DNA from: Symbiodinium sp. CCMP2592
Taxonomy: Eukaryota; Sar; Dinophyceae; Suessiales; Symbiodiniaceae
DNA length: 64,000 nucleotides
Assembly (NCBI GenBank): GCA_905221615.1
Contig: CAJNDT010005871.1
Span: 425,993-489,992, forward strand
Direction of reading: 5' to 3'
The notes beneath the pieces are model-generated. The model was not told the DNA's origin and did no database searches. It saw only the letters and a list, made by a program, of their open reading frames with translations. Shown in pieces: positions 19,963 to 28,264 of this stretch (position 1 is its first letter; each line of letters starts with the position of its first letter). The position numbers and the translations under genes are program-made.

Positions 19963-22900
19963 GTGTTCAGGATCAGTCCTCCCTGGATGTGCACGAGCTC
20001 ACGCATGATTGACGAGCGTAGGAGATGGCAACGGCGAGCTGGACAATGCAAGGGCGTCTTGAGCCAGTGGCGCAAGATGCTGGGTTTGGGCTTGGGGCGC
20101 GAGAAAAATGTTCACCATAGTAGTCTCAAGATTGTTCCATGTGAAGAAATTGATCTGCAACTCAACGTGTCCATTGACGACGACGATGGATGGTCCTGGG
20201 CACAATCCTATGTGGATCAATACACACAAGGACAATTCTTGGCAGACGTCGTGCCGGCCGTTCCGGCGCACATGGTCATGGATGACAACTGGATTCCGTC
20301 TATGCCGTGTACGACCTCTCACAGAAACGTACATCGGGAAAAGAATCAGGCAGGAGGATCATGCTTCAATGCCATGGTCACTCGACCCGTCACACGCAAG
20401 GAGATGGTCAACAACCCCAAGGCCATGGAAGCTTTCATGAAAGAATGGAAGGGATTGTGGGACCAAGAGGTGTTTGATTTCTCAACTACGCGTGAATATG
20501 ACGACGTCGTCGCTGAGGCAAAGAAGAAAGGTGAGAAAGTACATATGGCGCGAGTACATGGACTGATATACGAGAAGAACTATCAGCTCAAAGAGGACGA
20601 TCCTGCCAGGAAGTTCAAAGGGCGAGGTGTACTACTCGGTGATCAGGTCAAAGACCAGAACATGGAAGCCGCATTGTTTCAGGATTTGGGGAATTCCCCG
20701 GCTACGTTTGACGCCTCACGGTGGGCAGATTATTACGGATGCCTTCCTGGCAACGATGTCCAGATGGCGGATGCTATCCAAGCATACATTCAGGCGAGAT
20801 TATCGGGCACTCCATGTTGGGTTGAACTGCCTGATGAAGCCTGGCATCCATCTGCGAAACGGCATAAATTCCGTAGACCTGTGTGTCGCCTGATCAAAGC
20901 TCTGTACGGACATCCTGATGCAGGAACCATGTGGGAACAACATTGCCATACCGCGGTACAGAAAGTAGGATTCAAGCCGATTGGCGACGAATGGCCATCA
21001 TTGTATTTCCACCCGCAGATGAAGCTCTTACTTGTCATCTACGTGGATGATCTCAAGATGGCAGGGCCCAAAGAGAACCTGCCCAAGGGTTGGGACATGC
21101 TGCGCCAAGAACTTCGATTGGAAGAGGAAACGCCACTAGGTTTGTATCTGGGTTGTCGCATCTCCAAGGGCGAGGCAACGTTGCATGACAAAACGAAGGT
21201 GCAGACCGTTACCTACGACATGGAGACGTACCTGGACATGACAGTCAAGAAGTACTGCGACGTGACTGGGTTCGATCCGACAAAATTCAAGACGGTACCA
21301 TCGCCGAGTCCGGCTGAGGAGACTAAGAATCACCCAGCTCGCGCTCCGGCACAGTCAGGTAAAAGCCATCGATGCACGTGGTGTGGACACACCATGCCTG
21401 TTGATAAGGATGGTCGGCTTGTTCCGCCTCCACCTATTCCCAAGGCGCCAGAGGAAGAGGAGATCAACGAGGCTAATCGCGGCGCACTTGCTCCGCAGGC
21501 AGCAAGCATTCTCATGAAATTGCTTTATGCCGCGCGCATTTGCCGCTTTGATCTTCTGCGCAGTATCAACAATCTCGCACGCAAGATCACGAAATGGACC
21601 AAGAAGGAGGATGCTCTTCTTCATCATCTCATGGCCTATGTGCACCAGTCCAAACATCACATGATGATTGGATGGGTCGGGAACTCCTTGGAGGACTCGT
21701 CCATCGGGCTGTTTGCAGATGCGGACTATGCAGGTTGTGGAGAAAGTTTGAAATCTACCTCCGGTGCTCACTTGCACATTCAAGGTTCTCACACAAGATT
21801 TCCCTTGGCGGGACTTAGCAAAAGGCAGGGGTGCTTGAGTCATTCCACACCTGAGGCCGAGATTGTCGCGGCCGACTTTGCCATGTCACGTCTTGGATTG
21901 CCTGCTATCACGTTGTGGCAGCAGCTTGGGGGGCAAGACCCCAACTTCGTCTTCTACGACGACAACCAGACCATGATCGGGGTGATTCGCACGGGCAAGA
22001 ATCCGACTATGCGTCATTTGGAACGTACCCACGGCATCTGCATTGGCTGGATGCATTCTATCTTTCAGGAAGGTTACGTTTCTCTTGCCTATGAGGTCAC
22101 TGCCAAGATGTCAGCGGACATACACACCAAGTCGTTCAAGGATTCTGTGTCCTGGACACATGCGTGTCAGCTCATCAACATTTTTCCGCCGGCCCTCATT
22201 GGCTCCCAAGAGATTATGGATCTGATGCGCCCTACTCACACACAAAGCACGGATGAGAAGGGCCAACAGCATTACTCGTTCAAGAGCGAGGTGCCTTGTT
22301 TTCCTTACACGCAGACGCCGATCCTCCCTCAGGTGTTGTATCGCGCTGGATTGTCGAGTAAGGAAGGCTTGCAAGAACATGACAGTGTGGACCCCATCCT
22401 GGTTGTCAAGTTCCCGCGCATGTTGCGGGGGCCGCCTTCCGCGTTGCCGCCTGGTCGTTACCTTCGGTCGACTTGGATTCTTCGTGAAGGGCAGTGGCAC
22501 CAGATGGAGGACCGTGCTGCTATCCTTGATCAACCGGGCAAGTTCGACCGCTATGTGGAGCGTGCTGTGTTTCAGTACCATCCGGTACGGGGGCATTTGC
22601 GCCCAGCCGCTATTGCGGACGTCCTTGCGCCGCCGTTTTTGCCTCCTCCTGAACCGCCTTTGGGCCAGTCTTATGTGCGCGCCCTGCCCGCCAAATGGCG
22701 AGCGGTGGTTGTCACACTGGCGCGTGCCATCCATGGGGGGTACCAGGGCTTTACATTACCTCTTTGTTTCAACGGCCAGTCCAAAAGTCAAGCCTCCCAA
22801 TTCGGCTATGACCAATGGTCGTCAGTGTACGAGGATGTATGGCATGATGCGGCTGAACAGAAAAGGGAATATCAAGGATATGATGGAGCAATTGTGCCTC

Positions 22901-24537
22901 ACGTGGTCAATTTCGCCGAAAACAAACCCAAGGAGGGCCTGGTGATCCAATTCCTCGACCACGATGGAGGGTTGGTCCATACTTACAAGAATCCTTACAG
23001 CCGGTGGAAATACCGTATCACTATCAAAGATGCTCCAAAGGCAGTGACGGTGTGGACATTGGTAGGAGTCGATGAGGAGAACTGGTGGAATGAGTATGCT
23101 CCAGGCAAGGATTGCATTGCGCAGCATGCTCCCGATTCTCACTATGACCCTGGGCTGCAAGTAAATGTTCTGAGTATGGGGCGAGAAGTTGACGACGCCA
23201 TGTGTGCCTACCTCTTCGATGTGGTGGAAGCAAGGAAAAACAACCCTAACTCCGTGATCTTCATTCGCGCAGGGGTGTTGGGCAAGAATTCGTGGCTGAG
23301 TCGGAAAATCGCTGGCAACCCTGAAAGGCCCAAATTGCGGACAGACTACCCATGGGGGGAGGTCGTCCAAAGAATTGCGCGCAGAGCGGCATCATGGGGG
23401 TTTCAAATCATCATCGAAGTACCTCCTCGAGTACCAGTCCAGGAAACCAAGCAGTACAAGGGACTTCAGGAAGATGCCATGTGGAAGAGCGTCAAGATCC
23501 AAGGATGCACTCACGGGCAACGTTATACCTTTCGGGATCCTGTATCTCCCGGAACCGCCGTTGAGCTCGGCTACTGCAAGGATGAATGGGAGTACATTGC
23601 CGCAAACGTCGCGTTGCATCCTAAGTCGTCTGACGTGTGCTCGTCCAAACATTTGCACATGACCGATTCAGACGCTAAGGATCGATCTGATAAATGCGAG
23701 TTGACTAGCCAAATCTCCAGGAGATTGCTTAAAGCCTTGAAATTTCAGGCAACGGGCGATGGGAGATTGGTAGCCATGCCGTCGAAGGCTGGTGGACGAA
23801 AGCCTGACCGCATGATCGTTGACCTATGTGGCTTGGGTAATGGCTACGCCGTGCCTAAGTCCACTAAGGGATGCGCTCGCATAACTTGCAAGGAGCTGAT
23901 TGGCTCTAAGGCCGATGAGGACAGCCTTATCGGTGCGATGAAGGATGCGTGCCGGAATGACCTGCGCACACCTGTGCTATTCGTGGCATCGCTTTTGCGA
24001 TCAGGTGCTGGTCCTGGAAGTAGTGAAGGGGCTTGCGTGGGGGGTGAGAAACGTTCCGGTGGGAAGTACAAGGTTTTCAGAAGTGTCTTGAAATCTCTCA
24101 AACGCCTGCTGAAGAAGTGTGCGGAATTTTCCGACGTCTATTTTTCGCTTGACATGCCTTCTTCATGTTCATGTTGGTCTTGGCCAGAGTTGCATGCTCT
24201 TGTTTCAAGTGGCAAGGTGACGAAGGTTAAGATTGATGACCATGTTGGTGCTGGTGGCGATGGTGGTGGACGCAGGATCATGTTCTCTAACATGCCTGAA
24301 GCGGATCGTTTGATGGTGAGACTGGATGATTGCTTGGACCATGAATCGAAGAGCAGTTTGTCGCAGCGCATTGATGTTTCATGGCGGTCGATTGCGAGGA
24401 ATGTTCGCAGCCTTGTTCGAGCTCATGTCAGTGTCAGTCACGATGCACATGAATCTGAGGACATTGCATGGCAGCAACATCAGTGTGTAGACGCTGATGA
24501 AGGGGCTATTAGACAGCCCCAACTAAGGAACAACTAA
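19963..24537 (+). CDS. reverse transcriptase-RNase H with long C-terminal extension (copia ORF3)
   Basis: The open frame begins at a GTG; the first in-frame ATG is residue 9 (19,987), so the true N-terminus is uncertain. RT spans roughly residues 130-400, with the copia block VCRLIKALYG and the catalytic YVDD at 360-363. A connection region holds a CTWC pair and the KITKWTKKED segment. RNase H spans ~575-720, with D586 in FADADYAG, E631/E633 in STPEAEIVAAD, D666/D667 in FYDDNQ, and a conserved ADIHTKSF end. Copia proteins normally stop soon after this. Here about 780 residues follow (22,180-24,537) with no motif I can assign. Part of this extension (near 23,930-24,450) looks, from memory only, like a tail seen in other dinoflagellate copia ORFs. 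ORF4 starts 112 bp after the stop. Confidence 0.92.
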   Translation: MFRISPPWMCTSSRMIDERRRWQRRAGQCKGVLSQWRKMLGLGLGREKNVHHSSLKIVPCEEIDLQLNVSIDDDDGWSWAQSYVDQYTQGQFLADVVPAVPAHMVMDDNWIPSMPCTTSHRNVHREKNQAGGSCFNAMVTRPVTRKEMVNNPKAMEAFMKEWKGLWDQEVFDFSTTREYDDVVAEAKKKGEKVHMARVHGLIYEKNYQLKEDDPARKFKGRGVLLGDQVKDQNMEAALFQDLGNSPATFDASRWADYYGCLPGNDVQMADAIQAYIQARLSGTPCWVELPDEAWHPSAKRHKFRRPVCRLIKALYGHPDAGTMWEQHCHTAVQKVGFKPIGDEWPSLYFHPQMKLLLVIYVDDLKMAGPKENLPKGWDMLRQELRLEEETPLGLYLGCRISKGEATLHDKTKVQTVTYDMETYLDMTVKKYCDVTGFDPTKFKTVPSPSPAEETKNHPARAPAQSGKSHRCTWCGHTMPVDKDGRLVPPPPIPKAPEEEEINEANRGALAPQAASILMKLLYAARICRFDLLRSINNLARKITKWTKKEDALLHHLMAYVHQSKHHMMIGWVGNSLEDSSIGLFADADYAGCGESLKSTSGAHLHIQGSHTRFPLAGLSKRQGCLSHSTPEAEIVAADFAMSRLGLPAITLWQQLGGQDPNFVFYDDNQTMIGVIRTGKNPTMRHLERTHGICIGWMHSIFQEGYVSLAYEVTAKMSADIHTKSFKDSVSWTHACQLINIFPPALIGSQEIMDLMRPTHTQSTDEKGQQHYSFKSEVPCFPYTQTPILPQVLYRAGLSSKEGLQEHDSVDPILVVKFPRMLRGPPSALPPGRYLRSTWILREGQWHQMEDRAAILDQPGKFDRYVERAVFQYHPVRGHLRPAAIADVLAPPFLPPPEPPLGQSYVRALPAKWRAVVVTLARAIHGGYQGFTLPLCFNGQSKSQASQFGYDQWSSVYEDVWHDAAEQKREYQGYDGAIVPHVVNFAENKPKEGLVIQFLDHDGGLVHTYKNPYSRWKYRITIKDAPKAVTVWTLVGVDEENWWNEYAPGKDCIAQHAPDSHYDPGLQVNVLSMGREVDDAMCAYLFDVVEARKNNPNSVIFIRAGVLGKNSWLSRKIAGNPERPKLRTDYPWGEVVQRIARRAASWGFQIIIEVPPRVPVQETKQYKGLQEDAMWKSVKIQGCTHGQRYTFRDPVSPGTAVELGYCKDEWEYIAANVALHPKSSDVCSSKHLHMTDSDAKDRSDKCELTSQISRRLLKALKFQATGDGRLVAMPSKAGGRKPDRMIVDLCGLGNGYAVPKSTKGCARITCKELIGSKADEDSLIGAMKDACRNDLRTPVLFVASLLRSGAGPGSSEGACVGGEKRSGGKYKVFRSVLKSLKRLLKKCAEFSDVYFSLDMPSSCSCWSWPELHALVSSGKVTKVKIDDHVGAGGDGGGRRIMFSNMPEADRLMVRLDDCLDHESKSSLSQRIDVSWRSIARNVRSLVRAHVSVSHDAHESEDIAWQQHQCVDADEGAIRQPQLRNN

Positions 24538-24649
24538 GGTCTGACCAGACGGATCGGGGAAGGGTGCCTCTTACGGAGAACCCGGAACCGTGAAGTCGAG
24601 TAGGGTGTAGGGACTTCTCTCCTACGGAGGAAGGACCGAACCCCGAGCC

Positions 24650-27600
24650 ATGGCTGAAAGCTACAATGCCTACGAGCTGGCCTTCGAAGGAGTGGACCAC
24701 GAAGAAGTTTTCCCTTCTGGTGGGATGATGCGGACGTTTCTGAAGTTCCACAAGTTCCTGCAGATGTATTCTGAGGACTCGTCGCAGAGCGTTTCGCTCC
24801 CGCCAAAGATTACGAAAGACAAAGTGGTCGACAATGATCTCATTCGCACATGGGCAGCTTTCAAAGCACCTCCGTTGGTCTTGCTGTTCACGTGTGCAAA
24901 TCTGTCGCCAGGAGGGGATCTTTCCATTCGAGTCCGAGAAATCCTCAAGGCTTGCTTATTTGCCGCCCCGGAGGAGTACATGGACAAACCCTATGGGGAG
25001 ATACTCGCCATGGTCATCAAGTTTGGTGGAGGTCTCAAACACATTGTTGCTGACTACGGAGGGAAGTTTCATGCCATCACAAGATTTATGGTGGATGAGG
25101 AAGTGATCCGCGATGATGCAAAGTTGGCTGTGGTTGAACTGGAACAAGAAAGAAAACAAGTTCGGTTCGACTTGAACACTGCAACCAGGAACATCGTCAG
25201 CGCGGACGTGTACTACAATCTCGCCGTTCTCATCAATTCCGTGGAGACGCCCTATCAGGCCGTGACAGACACGAGAATTCAACAATGGTATACGGTGAAT
25301 CAGGACTACTACCACAAGTTGCCTATGTCAGGCAGAGCACCTGACCAATCCGACCTGTTGGGAGAGCCTACGTTATGTAGGGTGTGCAAGCTGATGTACA
25401 TGTTCGCAAAGCACACTGGGTATGGGCTTCGGACCTACAACCAGGAATGTGCAGCGGGCAACGATGGCGCTACGCCAATCAACGTTCACCAGCTGGCTTT
25501 GATGATGCGCACATTGCCTCAAGGCATGGGACATCCGCTCGCCTTTGCGATGAACTCACTCCAGGCGTTCAGTGTTTGTCTCCACGTGCTTCATTCCTAT
25601 GTATCATGGATTGATCCACAAACTGGACTCCCGCATTACAGATGGTCTAACGACGTGCTCCCCGATTCCGACTACACCACGTATGCTTACCTCAAGTACC
25701 ATGTGGATGCCGTATGTGCAGCTCAGGACAAGAACGGTTTCCAATTGCCGGATGCGTTCCGTGGCTACACCTGGAATCAATGCGGAGTTGAATCTGGGTA
25801 CGTGGTCGACTGCTCTACCAAACGCGCCACATTGGGCATATGGGAAGCGGAATTCCAACAGATGAGGGCACCAAATCCGCTTATGCAAGATGATGGCCTA
25901 TTTCCGCCCAACCTTCAACGGCATCCTAGCTGGGTATACTCAACGGGGAGAGTTGCGATGCCTACGGCAAGCAACCTCGAACCGGAAGGAATCGTGCACC
26001 CTGAGCATGGAAGAACGCCGGAACAATCGCAAGGATCCGCTGCCGGACCTCGAGCCACCCCTAGCCACGGACCAAAGAGGGCAAGGACGGACGAGGCAAC
26101 GGCATCGGCGTCGTCATCTTCTGCGGCACCTCCTCCACAACAACCGCCTTCGCAACCGGAAGAGGAACCATCGCAACCGACATGGGAGGAAGCTCCAATC
26201 CCCGCTGGCGCTCAGGAAAGTTGGTACCATTATGTCAACATCGATGAGAAGGGCTGTCGTTCTATCTTGCTGACGACGACCCGTGATCATGACGAGTACC
26301 CACCTGCCATTGATGAGACGCCAAAGTTTGTGGCCAACCACGACGTGGGGACCACACCGATTCAGCATTACGTCAGAAGACTGGTGACCTATTTGGCAAG
26401 GATCCGTTCCGTCTCTCAAAATGATGACAAGGGTCTCAACCTGAAGGTCTACGTGAAGCTGAGTACAAAGGTGTGGTTACGGATGTATTCACGGCTGTAC
26501 CATGCATTGGCATTGGTATCATGCGTGCATCTTCCTTCTCCTCCGATGCTTACCTCGGCAGTGATGATCGAGGCAGATAGCGATCTTGTCGACAACGATG
26601 ACATTCCGGAAGAAGCAAGGATCAACACCATGAACACGCTGAACGGATTTCGCAATAGTTTGGGTATGGGTGGCAAACCTGATGCCGCGACTATGCGCTC
26701 TCAGTGCACAATCCTCGTCCAGGACTTTGACATGGTTGCAAGGACCAGGGGATCAACGCACACGGTGAGAGAGAACCTCGGCATGCATGGATGGAGCGAG
26801 ATCTACATTGTGAGCCCGTCGATCACCACAGGTGCCAACTACAACTTCCAAGTCACAAAAGGATCGTTGGAATCTGTGAATGCGACATTGGATGGCTTGA
26901 CTGAAGAGCAGCTTGCAACCGTCACATTGCATTACCATCTGTCTCTCCAGGCAATCCTCATCGAGAACATGTCATTTCCGATGAGTGAGGTCGGGGACGG
27001 AGCAGCGATTCGCACGGACTTGCAGCGACAGCTCAAGATGACGTACGTTGACCCTATCATTGCAGCAGGGAAGCGTACCACGCGCCCTCCAATTGTCAAC
27101 ATCAACCACGACTTACGGTTCGTTGGAGCAGCTAGCAATTACCTTCAGCACAAAGCTTCTCTGTTCAACGGTTTCCACGCGCTGGGAATGTATATTGAAC
27201 TGGAGTTGCGAGCCCGAGCATGCGTGGTGATTCATGGATCTTCGTTTTGGTCAAGAATGTACAGCCAGATGAAACATGCGTCATCAGGCGTGCATACACT
27301 GTCAGCCGATAAGGTGCCAGCACCAGACAATCGGGTCAGGTTCAAATTGGGCTACGCTATCTACGAGAAGCAGCTGTTCTGCGAGAAGATGGTATCCACG
27401 TGCTTTGTTGAGGCATCGAAAGTTCGCTCATGGGACGAAACTGTCCGCGCCGACTCAGTCGCTCACCCGTCGCTTGTCGAGATTTGGGAGGACAAGAGTG
27501 AAGTCAAGACGTCCACCAAGATTTCGCAGACATGGTTCACGGGAGAACAGCAGCAACAGATCAGGTCGGGTGCCCAGGGTGACACGGTCGCTGAATCGTC

Positions 27601-28264
27601 CACAGTCACCTGGCAGGACTTTGACATCGCCATGACCGTCCCCGAAGCCTACTACGACAACAGGCACTACTGGTTCCGGATCGACACCTACGCGACCCCG
27701 AACACCGGCTATGTCAAAGGGAGAACGTTCTATTGCCCTGGATGTGACGCAATGAAGTTGGCTGAGTGCTACGCACAGGCCTTCTTCAAGCCGACTGGAA
27801 ACGGGTATCCTGGACACTGCATTGGGTGCGCGCATACTTCAGCCTTGAAGATGCAGCATCAAATCGGCTCCTTCAATGACTTGGTCGCGTCCCAGAAGTA
27901 CACCTTGGCTTGCGCAAAGCACCTTTATGACCTGAGGCTTCAATTTGTGGACCCTCGCATGGACATCAAGGAGTTCCTCAAAGCTTGTGCGGAAGTGGTC
28001 TACGAAGACATTGGCAAGACGGTTTCTCACTACGGTGGTCTCCGAATCACAGCCAGTCAGGCCATCGAGTACGCGGCATGGGGAAAGGCCAAACAGTTGG
28101 CATGGGACAGAGGGATACGACTCCGAAGGCAAGACATGCTACATCTGCTACTACGATGCCGGGAACTGCGCTTATGCTGGTTTCATGAGAATGCTTTTGA
28201 CTCCGGAAGAGCGCCAAGAATGCTACAGAGGGTCAGCCTTGCCCAAGGAGGAACTCCTGGGTGA
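24650..28264 (+). CDS. retrotransposon ORF4, unassigned 1204-residue protein
   Basis: The start ATG sits in a good eukaryotic context (GAGCCATGG), 112 bp after ORF3. Residues ~1-440 are a mixed, folded-looking segment rich in Tyr and aromatic residues. A disordered linker at ~445-520 is rich in Pro, Ser, Gln and Glu and contains a basic PKRAR cluster that could act as a nuclear signal. Residues ~520-1010 are a second folded segment. A probable zinc ribbon follows, with C1029-X2-C1032 and C1057-X2-C1060. The last ~50 codons run past the point (near 28,110) where sensible protein continues in the +1 frame as ORF5, so the native product may be an ORF4-ORF5 fusion made by frameshifting or a frame broken by mutation. 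I recognise no known family, and no envelope-type signal peptide or transmembrane anchor is evident. Confidence 0.75.
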   Translation: MAESYNAYELAFEGVDHEEVFPSGGMMRTFLKFHKFLQMYSEDSSQSVSLPPKITKDKVVDNDLIRTWAAFKAPPLVLLFTCANLSPGGDLSIRVREILKACLFAAPEEYMDKPYGEILAMVIKFGGGLKHIVADYGGKFHAITRFMVDEEVIRDDAKLAVVELEQERKQVRFDLNTATRNIVSADVYYNLAVLINSVETPYQAVTDTRIQQWYTVNQDYYHKLPMSGRAPDQSDLLGEPTLCRVCKLMYMFAKHTGYGLRTYNQECAAGNDGATPINVHQLALMMRTLPQGMGHPLAFAMNSLQAFSVCLHVLHSYVSWIDPQTGLPHYRWSNDVLPDSDYTTYAYLKYHVDAVCAAQDKNGFQLPDAFRGYTWNQCGVESGYVVDCSTKRATLGIWEAEFQQMRAPNPLMQDDGLFPPNLQRHPSWVYSTGRVAMPTASNLEPEGIVHPEHGRTPEQSQGSAAGPRATPSHGPKRARTDEATASASSSSAAPPPQQPPSQPEEEPSQPTWEEAPIPAGAQESWYHYVNIDEKGCRSILLTTTRDHDEYPPAIDETPKFVANHDVGTTPIQHYVRRLVTYLARIRSVSQNDDKGLNLKVYVKLSTKVWLRMYSRLYHALALVSCVHLPSPPMLTSAVMIEADSDLVDNDDIPEEARINTMNTLNGFRNSLGMGGKPDAATMRSQCTILVQDFDMVARTRGSTHTVRENLGMHGWSEIYIVSPSITTGANYNFQVTKGSLESVNATLDGLTEEQLATVTLHYHLSLQAILIENMSFPMSEVGDGAAIRTDLQRQLKMTYVDPIIAAGKRTTRPPIVNINHDLRFVGAASNYLQHKASLFNGFHALGMYIELELRARACVVIHGSSFWSRMYSQMKHASSGVHTLSADKVPAPDNRVRFKLGYAIYEKQLFCEKMVSTCFVEASKVRSWDETVRADSVAHPSLVEIWEDKSEVKTSTKISQTWFTGEQQQQIRSGAQGDTVAESSTVTWQDFDIAMTVPEAYYDNRHYWFRIDTYATPNTGYVKGRTFYCPGCDAMKLAECYAQAFFKPTGNGYPGHCIGCAHTSALKMQHQIGSFNDLVASQKYTLACAKHLYDLRLQFVDPRMDIKEFLKACAEVVYEDIGKTVSHYGGLRITASQAIEYAAWGKAKQLAWDRGIRLRRQDMLHLLLRCRELRLCWFHENAFDSGRAPRMLQRVSLAQGGTPG

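Noticed and set aside
22111-22734. 207-codon minus-strand frame opposite ORF3
   Set aside because: It lies antisense to a well-supported coding region and has no recognisable motif; likewise the minus-strand frames at 15,990-16,517, 21,355-21,843 and 28,377-29,069.
24538-24649. Internal promoter for ORF4
   Set aside because: The 112-bp gap has no recognisable promoter or splice motif that I can support; ORF4 expression may use re-initiation or trans-splicing, but nothing in the sequence decides it.
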